DNA of 64,000 nt from Caenibius sp. WL (GTDB lineage Bacteria; Pseudomonadota; Alphaproteobacteria; Sphingomonadales; Sphingomonadaceae). This document shows positions 14,460 to 22,285 of this stretch, piece after piece; within the stretch, counting starts at the first letter, position 1, and each line of letters opens with the position of its first letter. The notes beneath the pieces were generated by a model. It saw only the letters and a program-made list of their open reading frames with translations. It was not told the origin of the DNA and ran no database searches. Location of the stretch: positions 3,389,344 through 3,453,343 of the forward strand of contig NZ_CP081844.1 in the NCBI RefSeq assembly GCF_019803445.1, written 5' to 3'. The translations under genes were made by a program, and so were the position numbers.

Positions 14460-14525
14460 ATGATAGCTCTAGTACTTCGGTTCAAATGGAAGCAGATCGA
14501 GGTCCAATTCGTAATCTGCTTCTAA
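14460..14525 (+). promoter_or_regulatory. Possible leader ORF with inverted repeat before regulator gene
   Basis: An ATG 7 bases after AAGGAAAAG opens a 21-codon frame (MIALVLRFKWKQ...). The inverted repeat GAAGCAGAT (14489-14497) / ATCTGCTTC (14514-14522) lies within it and covers its last codons. A small leader peptide overlapping a hairpin upstream of a regulator gene resembles attenuation control; it could equally be an operator. Confidence 0.35.
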
Positions 14526-14602
14526 CTTAGAACCGGGCCTTGGAACCGCCGAAAGAAGCGGGACAGGGTCCGGTCCTCAAGAATAGGGGTTATCCGGTGG
14601 CG

Positions 14603-14986
14603 ATGCAAGGTGCAGAACTACGGCGCATCCGCAAGGGCATGAAGTTGACGCTTGCCGAACTCGGGGAAGCGCTGGGCCTGAGCGGCAATTTCATTGGCAT
14701 GATGGAACGCGGCGAAAAGGCCATCGAGAAGCGCACCGCCTTGGCCGCTTCGCAGTTGTGGGTGCAATTTGCACTTCGCAAGAGCGCCCCGGAAGTCGAT
14801 GCGGAAAGGGTCAATGAGGCCAGCAAGGATCTGTTCTCCGTTTCTGGGTTGGACCGTGACAACGAACTTTGGTTCTTTCACGCCAGAACGCTTGCTTCAG
14901 CCCACAAGCTTGCTGACCTATTCAGGCTTCAGGGCTTTACGCATGTAGACGTGGACGTCCCAAGAATTCAGAGCGATTATAACTGA
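14603..14986 (+). CDS. XRE-type helix-turn-helix regulator
   Basis: A 127-residue protein from the ATG at 14603; a TTG 21 codons upstream is an alternative. Residues 3-35 (AELRRIRKGMKLTLAELGEALGLSGNFIGMMERGEK) form the five-helix XRE/Cro fold with the usual 'LAELGEALGLS...MERG' signature. The C-terminal part (LASAHKLADLFRLQGF) is a helix-strand unit resembled by the small frame at 15196-15390. It could be the element's repressor. Its start has no strong ribosome binding site. Confidence 0.75.
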   Translation: MQGAELRRIRKGMKLTLAELGEALGLSGNFIGMMERGEKAIEKRTALAASQLWVQFALRKSAPEVDAERVNEASKDLFSVSGLDRDNELWFFHARTLASAHKLADLFRLQGFTHVDVDVPRIQSDYN

Positions 14987-15011
14987 TCGATACAGCGATG
15001 GAGGAAGATTG

Positions 15012-15260
15012 ATGGCAATTTCCGAGAAGGAGTGGGCCGAAGCGATCATTGCCCAAATACCGCAGACCGCCCTCGACGGGCTCACTGCATATCCCGTTGG
15101 CTATCGCCTTGCGGTGAGCCCTGGGAGGATTGGCACCAATCCCGATACGGGGCTGATGAATGTTTCGTTCGAAACCCGCGCGCTAGGCCCAGACGATGAC
15201 GCGGAAGCTGTCGCGCCCGATTGGCTTGTCGTTGGTCCGCTTAAGGGCACCAAGCCTTAG
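15012..15260 (+). CDS. Hypothetical protein (82 aa)
   Basis: An 82-residue protein with no recognised family; the ATG at 15012 is preceded by GGAGGA (15000-15005). The first 20 residues form a helix (EKEWAEAIIAQIPQTALDGL); the rest looks like a small beta sheet. It follows the XRE gene by 25 bases and is probably cotranscribed. Confidence 0.55.
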   Translation: MAISEKEWAEAIIAQIPQTALDGLTAYPVGYRLAVSPGRIGTNPDTGLMNVSFETRALGPDDDAEAVAPDWLVVGPLKGTKP

Positions 15261-15390
15261 GGTAAAGCGCGCCACTCCGCACTGCATCGCGGCAAATGCG
15301 GCCAACGTGATTGCAGAGATATTCAAGGCTCAAGGTATGGACAACATATCAATCAATTTGCCCTTTCACGCTGGAACGGCTGACGACTAG
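15196..15390 (+). CDS. Possible small protein related to XRE C-terminus
   Basis: A 64-codon frame that overlaps the preceding gene by 65 bp. Its second half (IAANAANVIAEIFKAQGMDNISINLP) lines up with the C-terminal part of the XRE protein at 14603-14986 (ASAHKLADLFRLQGFTHVDVDVP). That similarity is the only reason to list it; its start is uncertain and may be a later non-ATG codon. Confidence 0.3.
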   Translation: MTRKLSRPIGLSLVRLRAPSLRVKRATPHCIAANAANVIAEIFKAQGMDNISINLPFHAGTADD

Positions 15391-15707
15391 GCGTCGTTGA
15401 CACCACCAAGCCTGCGCAACCCACACCTGACACCACTCTCCTTCACGTGAATGCTCATCTGCTCTGTTTTCGCATCAACCATGTGCGTGACGGAAACGAC
15501 CTCCAAAGGAGCTTGTCGGTCTCCATCCCGGGTAAAAACGATCAAAGCGCCAATCTGGGGAGCAGCGGCCATCTCGACGGCATCAATAAGCTGGCCAATG
15601 TCATCTGCTTCATAAAACTCGACGACTACAGGCACGATTCGCTCCTTCCAGGCATGGTCCAAATCGGGAGCATCTTGCCATGTTGGGCGGCCAGCGCACC
15701 AGACCAT
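15387..15707 (-). CDS. Hypothetical protein (106 aa)
   Basis: Minus-strand gene at the right end of the element, convergent with the small frame before it. The ATG at 15707 is chosen because GGAAGGGG lies 7-14 bases upstream; longer starts (15794, 15734) lack a ribosome binding site. The protein has an alpha/beta pattern (IVPVVVEFYEADDIGQLIDA, IGALIVFTRDGDRQ, LEVVSVTHMV) and no recognised family. Its distance to tRNA-Gln is about 150 bp. Confidence 0.5.
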   Translation of the reverse strand: MVWCAGRPTWQDAPDLDHAWKERIVPVVVEFYEADDIGQLIDAVEMAAAPQIGALIVFTRDGDRQAPLEVVSVTHMVDAKTEQMSIHVKESGVRCGLRRLGGVNDA

Positions 15708-15857
15708 CAAAGCCCCTTCCCATGTTGCATCCATGTTGCACGGAGCAGCCGGAGCGCTCGGAAAACCACGGGATTCGGCGGGATAGAGATGCATGGATGC
15801 GCAACACAGTTTCGGCCGAAGCCGTTGCCATAGCGCACTGATTTTATTGAGAAAAAG

Positions 15858-15906
15858 CTGGATGCCCCGCGAGGATTCGAACCTCGATTGACGGAGTCAG
15901 AGTCCG
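15858..15906. repeat. attR: 49-bp repeat within tRNA-Gln
   Basis: Perfect copy of 400-448. It begins one base outside the tRNA 3' end and runs through the anticodon arm. The tRNA is restored by the element's own copy, the normal result of integration into a tRNA 3' end. Confidence 0.93.
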
Positions 15907-15932
15907 TAGTCTTACCTTTAGACGACGGGGCA
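15859..15932 (-). tRNA. tRNA-Gln (anticodon CUG)
   Basis: A 74-nt minus-strand gene folds as a complete cloverleaf: acceptor TGCCCCG/CGGGGCA, D arm with AAAGGTAA loop, anticodon stem ACGGA/TCCGT with loop CTCTGAC (anticodon CTG, reading CAG), T arm with GGTTCGAATCC, discriminator T and encoded CCA. It is the attachment site of the element to its left. Confidence 0.95.
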
Positions 15933-16134
15933 TTGCGTGGGCGCGCCTCTAAGCCGGGCGGGCCGTGCGGTCAAGGGGGCGTGAGCGCTTTCCCTGCCGG
16001 ATTTCCCACACCGGAATCGCGCGCCGGGAAGACCGGCCGCCAGCGCCCCCTTGCCGGATTTCCCTGCCGCCTGTAGCATCGCCGCCAAGTACCCGTGGGT
16101 TGTGCGGGCATAAGCATAAGAAAGATCAGTAGTT

Positions 16135-17340
16135 ATGGCGGAATCCTCTCCGCCGGAGCGGCAGAACGAAGCGAGGGCGGACAAGGGACGCAACGCAGCG
16201 GCGCGAAGCAAGCGCACGCAGCAGGCCCCCCAGGTCCGGTCGGAAGCCCGTCCGCCCGGTAAGGCCAAGTCGTCCCGTGTCCCCCATCCGGCCGGTTGGG
16301 ATGCGAGTACCAGTGGCGTTTCTTCCCAGCGGCAGGCCTATGCCGCGCTGGACCTTGGCACCAACAACTGCCGCCTGTTGATCGCCCGCCCCGCCGGGCA
16401 GAATTTCACCGTCATCGATGCGTTCAGCCGCGTTGTCAGGCTGGGCGAAGGCCTGGCCCAGACTGGCCGCCTCAGCGAAGCGGCGATGAACCGCACGCTG
16501 GGCGCGCTGCGCATCTGCGCCGAAAAGCTGAAACGGCGCAATGTGCGCCTCGCCTGGTCGGTCGCCACCGAAGCCTGCCGCCGGGCGGAAAATGGCAACG
16601 AGTTCATCGAACGGGTCAAGCGTGAAACGGGTATCGTGCTGGATATCATTTCCGCGCAGGATGAGGCGCGGCTGGCGGTGCTGGGGTGCCATCTCCTGCT
16701 GGAAGACGGCGACGGGCCGGCGATGATTTTCGACATCGGCGGCGGATCGACCGAACTGGTGCTGATCGAGCCGGGCGAAGGCATCCCGCGCATTCTCGAC
16801 TGGCAAAGCGTGCCGTGGGGCGTGGTATCGCTGACCGAAACCTGCGCGGACGAAGGGCGCAGCCTGAAAGACCGGATGATCCGCTACGCCCGGATGCGCC
16901 AGCTCGTTTCGGACAGCTTCGCCGCATTCGCGCAGCGAATCGCATCCGCCCGGTCGCCCGGCCTGCGCCTTCTGGGCACCAGCGGCACGGTGACGACGCT
17001 GGCCAGCCTCCATCTCGAACTGCCGCAGTATGACCGCAAGGCGGTGGACGGGCTGATCGTGCCCGCCGATTCGATGCGCACGATCAGCCAGCGCCTTTCC
17101 GCCATGACCCCGGACGAACGGCGCGAACTGCCCTGTATCGGGCGCGAACGATCCGATCTGGTCATTGCCGGCTGCGCCATTCTCGAAGCCATTCTCGATA
17201 TCTGGCCCGCCGACCGGCTGGGCGTGGCCGACCGCGGCATCCGCGAAGGCATCTTGCGCAGCCTGATCGCCTCTGACAGGCGGCTCGAACGCGGCCGCAA
17301 CAGCGCGGCGCGCAAACCACGACGGGGGAACCGCACATGA
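16135..17340 (+). CDS. ppx: Ppx/GppA family exopolyphosphatase
   Basis: A 401-residue hydrolase of polyphosphate or pppGpp, from the ASKHA fold. Motifs: phosphate loop LDLGTNNCRLLIA (about 68), VVRLGEGL, the second ATP-like loop IFDIGGGSTEL (about 198) and LLGTSGTVTTLASL (about 282). The first 60 residues are a basic, low-complexity extension not needed for the fold; an internal start is possible but no better ATG is seen. It overlaps rlmE by ATGA, a pairing common in sphingomonads. Choice between Ppx and GppA activity cannot be made from sequence. Confidence 0.9.
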   Translation: MAESSPPERQNEARADKGRNAAARSKRTQQAPQVRSEARPPGKAKSSRVPHPAGWDASTSGVSSQRQAYAALDLGTNNCRLLIARPAGQNFTVIDAFSRVVRLGEGLAQTGRLSEAAMNRTLGALRICAEKLKRRNVRLAWSVATEACRRAENGNEFIERVKRETGIVLDIISAQDEARLAVLGCHLLLEDGDGPAMIFDIGGGSTELVLIEPGEGIPRILDWQSVPWGVVSLTETCADEGRSLKDRMIRYARMRQLVSDSFAAFAQRIASARSPGLRLLGTSGTVTTLASLHLELPQYDRKAVDGLIVPADSMRTISQRLSAMTPDERRELPCIGRERSDLVIAGCAILEAILDIWPADRLGVADRGIREGILRSLIASDRRLERGRNSAARKPRRGNRT

Positions 17341-18002
17341 GCCGTTCGGGCAAGGACCCCGACAAGAAGCTGCGCACGGGCAAGAAACGCACCCAGTCGT
17401 CCGCCCGCTGGCTGACCCGGCAGCTCAACGACCCCTATGTTCGGCAGGCCAAGGCTGACGGATACCGCAGCCGCGCGGCCTACAAGCTGGCCGAACTGGA
17501 CGACCGGTTCGGGCTGCTCAAATCGGCCACGCGGGTGGTCGATCTCGGCATTGCCCCCGGCGGCTGGAGCCAGGTGGTGCGCAAGCGCGCGCCGCGCGCC
17601 GCCATCGTCGGTATAGACCTGCTGCCCACAGAGCCGATCGAAGGGGTGACGATCTTCCAGATGGATTTCATGGCCGACGAAGCGCCCGCCGCACTGGAAT
17701 CGGCGCTCGACGGGCCGCCCGATCTCGTCCTGTCGGACATGGCGGCCAACACCGTGGGCCACAAGCAGACCGATCACCTGCGGACCATGGGACTGGTGGA
17801 AACGGCCGCCGATTTCGCGATCCAGACGCTCACGCCGGGCGGAGCGTTCGTCGCCAAAGTGCTGGCGGGCGGCACGGACACCGACCTGCTCGCTCTGCTC
17901 AAACGCCATTTCACCAGCATCAAGCATGCCAAACCGCCCGCCAGCCGCAAGGATTCGTCCGAATGGTACGTTATCGCGCAAGGCTTCAAGGGGCGCGGAT
18001 AA
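17337..18002 (+). CDS. rlmE: 23S rRNA Um2552 2'-O-methyltransferase RlmE (FtsJ)
   Basis: A 221-residue SAM-dependent methyltransferase that modifies U2552 in the A loop of 23S rRNA late in 50S assembly. The SAM site DLGIAPGGWSQV, the catalytic-type Lys in SRAAYKLAELDDRF, Asp in LSDMAANTVG, Lys in GGAFVAKVLAGG and Glu in SSEWYVIAQG complete the K-D-K-E set. The basic N-terminus (KLRTGKKRTQSSARWL) fits RNA binding. Translationally coupled to ppx. Confidence 0.94.
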   Translation: MSRSGKDPDKKLRTGKKRTQSSARWLTRQLNDPYVRQAKADGYRSRAAYKLAELDDRFGLLKSATRVVDLGIAPGGWSQVVRKRAPRAAIVGIDLLPTEPIEGVTIFQMDFMADEAPAALESALDGPPDLVLSDMAANTVGHKQTDHLRTMGLVETAADFAIQTLTPGGAFVAKVLAGGTDTDLLALLKRHFTSIKHAKPPASRKDSSEWYVIAQGFKGRG

Positions 18003-18602
18003 GGGGGATGCCTTGGGGCGCTTCCTCCATCCGGAAGGAAGGGCCGCCTTACAAACACCTTTCCTACACGCGCGAAATCTGCCCTGATCCGCCCGATGGC
18101 GCAGCGCAGAACCCCTTCACCCGGCCCACAGGCGGGTAACAGGTCCGGGACAACGGCATCCCTCGGCAGGGTGGCCCGGATGGATCGCGCCATGCGCACG
18201 GCCATGCCGACAGAAGCGAACGGTAACAGGATACCGGCGCGAAAAGTCACACTCCAGCAGCCTGCCCGTGCCTGCTTGCAATGGGCGGGGCGAGCACGCA
18301 TGACGCGCGGGCGCCGGCCCGGGGATGGCCGCAAAGCCGACAATACCGCGCTGTTGCGGCTGGGTTCGCTTTATGGCCGGGGCCTTGCGCGCGGATGGCC
18401 GGAGCGCGCGGCGATGAGCGGCCGCACGCGCACTTTCGGGCCGTTCTGCGTCAACCGGCCCGGCGCGCGCCACCGGTCACGCGAACAGCGTGACGCACGC
18501 AGCAGCATGGAGGATGCGCGTGGCAAGCGGGGTCGGCGCGCCAGCCCGGTTGCGGTCAGAGAGAAACGCCAGCCCTTTCGCGGGGGCCGGCGCGCGGTGT
18601 CG
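18003..18602. other. 600-bp gap without a convincing gene
   Basis: Open frames on both strands here are arginine/proline/alanine-rich with no family pattern and are typical of high-GC noise. A weak hairpin CTTCCT/AGGAAG (18021-18041) lies 18 bases after the rlmE stop and may end that transcript. No tRNA or known RNA gene recognised. Confidence 0.5.
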
Positions 18603-19292
18603 TCAGTGCGCCGGGGCCGCTGCCGGGGCGGCCGCCTTGTCGCCGGCTGCCGGAGCAGCAGCATCGGCCGCAGGCGCTGCGCCTTCGGCGGGCTTGCCAT
18701 CCGCAGCCGCTTCCGCCCCTTCGGCCGGAGCCGCGGCGGCATCGCCTTCGGCGGGTGCGGCGTCAGCTTTCGGCAAGGGCAGATTGGAACCCTGCGTGTT
18801 GAGATAGGCGATCAGATCGGCGCGATCCTTCGTCTTGCTCAGACCGGCGAAGCTCATCTTCGTGCCGGGCGCGTAAGCCTTGGGGCTTTTCAGCCAAGCA
18901 TCCAGTTCGTCGAACGTCCACTTGCCGCCATGCCCGGAAAGCGCGCTGGAAAACGCGAAACCGCCCACACCTTTGCCGATCTCTTCACCGATGACACCGT
19001 GGAGATTCGGGCCGATCCCGTTGGGGCCGCCCGGGGTGATCGTGTGGCACGACACGCATTTGCCGAACAGCTTTTCACCGTTGGCGACATCGGCCGTGGC
19101 CAGAAGCGTGTTGAACGAGGGCCCTTCTTCAGCGTCGCCTTCCGATTCGACGCCTTCGATTTCATAACCCATCTTGTGCGGGGGATGATGCTTGTCGGCT
19201 TCAAAGTATTTCGCGCTAACACTGGAAAAACCCAGTGCGACAACACCGGCAAAAAGCGTCCAGCCTGCGATTGTATTGAAACGGTCTTCCAT
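18603..19292 (-). CDS. Membrane-anchored class I cytochrome c
   Basis: A 229-residue c-type cytochrome. The N-terminus (FNTIAGWTLFAGVVALGFSS) is an uncleaved signal anchor; heme attaches at CVSCH (about residue 74) and the distal ligand is Met in GTKMSFAGLS. The C-terminal 65 residues are Ala/Pro/Glu-rich, a flexible tail. Such cytochromes shuttle electrons between bc1 and terminal oxidase in alphaproteobacteria. I chose ATG 19292 (MEDRF), preceded by GGGG, over a longer in-frame start. It is divergent from pheA. Confidence 0.9.
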   Translation of the reverse strand: MEDRFNTIAGWTLFAGVVALGFSSVSAKYFEADKHHPPHKMGYEIEGVESEGDAEEGPSFNTLLATADVANGEKLFGKCVSCHTITPGGPNGIGPNLHGVIGEEIGKGVGGFAFSSALSGHGGKWTFDELDAWLKSPKAYAPGTKMSFAGLSKTKDRADLIAYLNTQGSNLPLPKADAAPAEGDAAAAPAEGAEAAADGKPAEGAAPAADAAAPAAGDKAAAPAAAPAH

Positions 19293-19398
19293 CCCCAAGG
19301 CCCTGCACATTAGAATTTTCTGCCGACGCTCTAGTGGCCGCAAACGCTATTCGCAAGGCCCATTGCGGATTGCGTGCACAACGCCTAGCGCACGCATC

Positions 19399-20292
19399 AT
19401 GCACAACTTCCCCGAACCGGCCACGATCCTGGTCGAACAGATGACCGCAGCCGCAGCCGCCGACCCCGCGCGGACCATCGCATTTCAGGGCGCGCCGGGC
19501 GCCAATTCACATCGTGCCGCGCTCGATTTCGATCCCGATTGCCTGCCTCTGCCCTGCTTCGCATTCGAAGATGCGCTTGACGCGGTAAAGACCGGCCAGG
19601 CCGGATCGGCGATCATCCCGATCGAGAATTCGCAGCACGGCCGGGTGGCGGATATCCACTTCCTCCTCCCGGAAAGCGGGCTGTCGATCATCGGCGAATA
19701 TTTCCTGCCGATTTCCTATGCCGTGATGGGGCTGGGCACCGGCCCGTTCGAAGCCGCCTACAGCCATCCGCAGGCGCTGGGCCAGACGCGGCGATACCTG
19801 CGCGAACGCAATATCATCCCGATGGCCTATGCCGACACGGCGGGCGCGGCCGCGCTGGTGAAGGAAATGGGCGATCCCCGCGCCTGCGCCATCGCGCCGA
19901 GCATCGCCGCCGAACTCTATGGCCTGACCATCGCGGAGCAGGAAATCGCCGACGCGCAGGACAACACCACCCGATTCGTCGTGCTGGCGCGCGAACCGCT
20001 CGACCCGGCCAGCCTGGCGGGCAAACCGGCGATGACGACGTTCGTTTTCGAAGTGAAGAACATCCCGGCCGCGCTTTACAAGGCGCTCGGCGGCTTTGCG
20101 ACCAACGGCGTCAACATGACCAAGCTGGAAAGCTACCAGAAGGGCGCCAGCTTTTCGGCGACGATGTTCTACGCCGATATCGTCGGCGCGCCGGGCGATC
20201 CGGCGCTGGACCGCGCGGTGGAAGAATTGGCCTTTCATAGCAAGGAACTGCGCATTCTCGGCTCTTACCCGCAAGCCCGCGCGCGCGGGTAA
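19399..20292 (+). CDS. pheA: Prephenate dehydratase
   Basis: A 297-residue monofunctional prephenate dehydratase (prephenate to phenylpyruvate, phenylalanine synthesis). The catalytic domain opens with IAFQGAPGANSHRAAL and includes IIPIENSQHGRVADIH and the Thr-Arg-Phe catalytic motif in DNTTRFVVL. The C-terminal ACT domain (FVFEVKNIPAALYKALGGFA ... KLESY) binds phenylalanine for feedback control. ATG 19399 gives a family-like start; ATG 19441 is an alternative. No chorismate mutase domain is attached. Confidence 0.94.
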   Translation: MHNFPEPATILVEQMTAAAAADPARTIAFQGAPGANSHRAALDFDPDCLPLPCFAFEDALDAVKTGQAGSAIIPIENSQHGRVADIHFLLPESGLSIIGEYFLPISYAVMGLGTGPFEAAYSHPQALGQTRRYLRERNIIPMAYADTAGAAALVKEMGDPRACAIAPSIAAELYGLTIAEQEIADAQDNTTRFVVLAREPLDPASLAGKPAMTTFVFEVKNIPAALYKALGGFATNGVNMTKLESYQKGASFSATMFYADIVGAPGDPALDRAVEELAFHSKELRILGSYPQARARG

Positions 20293-20303
20293 GCGCGATT
20301 GGG

Positions 20304-21008
20304 TTGCAAGGGTTGGCCAGCCATGCCACGACGCCAGACGTGACGACGGGATCCAACGCCACGCAAGCTGCGAAACACTGGGAAGCGATACGCGCGGACC
20401 CCAGCATCCAGTTCGCCCCGCCCCCGCCTGCGGCGGCGCCCAAGCAGCCCGAGGTGCCCGAATGGCTGAAAAGCCTTGGCGAATGGCTGGGGGACTGGCT
20501 CGGCCCCGTCGGCCGATGGCTGGCGATGAACTGGCCTGTCCTGAAATGGGTGCTGATCGGGATTGCGGTGCTGTGCCTCGCGCTGGTCGCCTGGCATCTG
20601 CTCAAGCCATTGCTGGACTGGCGCCCCAGAGGCCGGAACGAGGCCCCCGAATGGACGCCCGATCATGACGAGGCACTGGCCCTGCTGGAAGATGCCGATG
20701 CGCTGGCCGCCGCCGGGCGCTTCGACGAAGCGACGCACCTGCTGCTGATTCGCAGCGTCGGCCAGATTCGCGCGGCGCGGCCCGATTGGCTCGAACCGTC
20801 CAGCACCGCGCGGGAAATCGCCGCGCTGCCCAGCCTGCCCGAGCGGGCGCGCGCGGCATTCGGCACGATTGCCGAGCGCGTGGAACGCAGCCTGTTCGCC
20901 CTGCGCAAGCTGGAAGCGGAAGATTGGCACGCGGCCCGCGCCGCCTATGCCGATTTCGCGCTGGCCCGGATCGACGGCGCCCGGCTGGACGGGAGCATCG
21001 CGCGATGA
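20304..21008 (+). CDS. DUF4129-like membrane protein
   Basis: A 234-residue protein with one transmembrane helix (VLKWVLIGIAVLCLALVAWH, about 75-98) between a proline-rich region and a cytoplasmic helical domain with DEALALLEDADALAAAGRFDEATHLLLI and LRKLEAEDWHAARAAYADFA, the pattern of the DUF4129 family. It starts at TTG 20304 or GTG 20340. First of a six-gene cluster whose start and stop codons overlap or nearly touch. Confidence 0.75.
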   Translation: MQGLASHATTPDVTTGSNATQAAKHWEAIRADPSIQFAPPPPAAAPKQPEVPEWLKSLGEWLGDWLGPVGRWLAMNWPVLKWVLIGIAVLCLALVAWHLLKPLLDWRPRGRNEAPEWTPDHDEALALLEDADALAAAGRFDEATHLLLIRSVGQIRAARPDWLEPSSTAREIAALPSLPERARAAFGTIAERVERSLFALRKLEAEDWHAARAAYADFALARIDGARLDGSIAR

Positions 21009-22285
21009 ACGCCCGCAGCGCCAGCCCCTTTACGCCGCGCACCGTGCTCGGCCTCCTGCTGTTCGGCGCGCTGGCATTCGTGCTCACGCTCTATTTCATC
21101 GGCATCGATGAAACGGGCGCGAACACCAACAACGGCGGCGGCCACGGCGCGGGCAAGGGGCTCAACGGCTTCGCCGCACTGGTGAAACTGGCGGAACTGA
21201 ACGGCAATGCGACCACACTGGTCCGCAACGAAGGGCAACTGCGCAGCGGCGGCCTGCTCGTGCTCACCCCGCCGCACGAAGCCAAGCCGGAAGACCTGGC
21301 CGAAATCGTCAACGGCCGCCGCTATATCGGGCCGACTCTCATCGTCGTGCCCAAATGGCAGGCCCTGCCAGTGGGCAAGGATCGCAAGAACGTCAAACCG
21401 GGCTGGGTCGAACTCCATAGCCCCAAGCCCCCGTCATGGCCGGGCTTTGCCGACGAAATCACGCTCCGCATGGACGATATCCGCCTCTGGCGCGGCGCGG
21501 GGCAGGAGAGCGCTCTGCCGGCGCACCGGTCCGTCCAGTCGGGCGCCGCAGACAATCTGGTGCCGCTTGTCACCGATGGCGATGGCGCGCGCATTCTCGC
21601 AGGGTATCTGGCCGACGACGGGCGTTATCCCGCGCTCAACGAACTGGCCGGGTTCGATCCCGCGCTCGGCGGGGATGACGAAGGGCTCTATCCCGTGATT
21701 TTCGTGTTCGAGCCCGACCTGCTCGACAATTACGGCATGGCCCATCGCCCCAATGCCCTGATGGCCACGCGGCTGATTGACGCCGCGCTCCACGATGCCC
21801 CGCCCACGGTCGCGTTCGATCTGACGCAGAACGGGCTGGGCCGTTCGATGAATCTGCTGACGCTGGCGGTCACGCCGCCGTTCCTAGCGGCGACCCTGTG
21901 CCTGATCATTGCCGCCATCGTGGTCGGCTGGCGGGCGCTGCGCCGGTTCGGCCCACCGCTGGCGGAAAGCCGTGCGATCGCGTTCGGCAAGCGGCAACTG
22001 GTGCGCAATTCCGCCGGATTCATCCGCCGCACCGGGCGCCTCAATTTGCTAGGCCCACCCTACGCCCAGTTGATGCGCAGGCGGATCGCCCGTGCGCTCG
22101 GCCTCACCTGGCAGGAAGACAGCGCCGCGATGGACAGCCGGATCGAAACCGCGCTGGCCGCGCGGGGCGGCACCCCTGCCCCCTTCTCAGCGATGACCGG
22201 AAAGCTCGGCCAGGCGCGCAAGGAACACGAATTGCTGCGCGCTGCCGAAGCGCTCAAACAGATTGAAAGGATGCTCGGCAAATGA
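21005..22285 (+). CDS. DUF4350-like membrane protein
   Basis: A 426-residue membrane protein starting inside the previous stop (ATGA). A helix near 13-33 (VLGLLLFGALAFVLTLYFIG) anchors an extracytoplasmic alpha/beta domain that includes GKGLNGFAALVKLAELNG, LLVLTPPHEAKPEDLAEIV and VIFVFEPDLLDNYGMA, as in DUF4350 proteins; a second helix (FLAATLCLIIAAIVVGWRAL, about 300-320) precedes a basic C-terminal domain. Its neighbours suggest a role in an envelope complex run by the MoxR ATPase. Confidence 0.75.
   Translation: MNARSASPFTPRTVLGLLLFGALAFVLTLYFIGIDETGANTNNGGGHGAGKGLNGFAALVKLAELNGNATTLVRNEGQLRSGGLLVLTPPHEAKPEDLAEIVNGRRYIGPTLIVVPKWQALPVGKDRKNVKPGWVELHSPKPPSWPGFADEITLRMDDIRLWRGAGQESALPAHRSVQSGAADNLVPLVTDGDGARILAGYLADDGRYPALNELAGFDPALGGDDEGLYPVIFVFEPDLLDNYGMAHRPNALMATRLIDAALHDAPPTVAFDLTQNGLGRSMNLLTLAVTPPFLAATLCLIIAAIVVGWRALRRFGPPLAESRAIAFGKRQLVRNSAGFIRRTGRLNLLGPPYAQLMRRRIARALGLTWQEDSAAMDSRIETALAARGGTPAPFSAMTGKLGQARKEHELLRAAEALKQIERMLGK

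Larger units (their letters stand above)
400..15906. mobile_element. 15.5-kb integrated phage-like element in tRNA-Gln
   Basis: The element is bounded by 49-bp perfect direct repeats and carries an integrase next to one end. Inside are regulatory and early genes (1595-4863), a phage morphogenesis block (4958-12625) and cargo or control genes (12690-15707). Recognised structural genes are prohead protease, portal, tape measure and gp10-like protein. No terminase, major capsid, tail tube, baseplate, endolysin or obvious replication helicase is present. The structural genes are full length and overlap start-to-stop, which argues against random decay. Codon use is less GC-rich than in the backbone to the right. 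It could be a satellite dependent on a helper phage, a gene-transfer-like remnant, or a deleted prophage. Confidence 0.88.

Noticed and set aside
18096..19313. 405-codon open frame on the plus strand
   Set aside because: Most of it is antisense to the cytochrome c gene with its heme motif; the remaining part shows no protein-family pattern.
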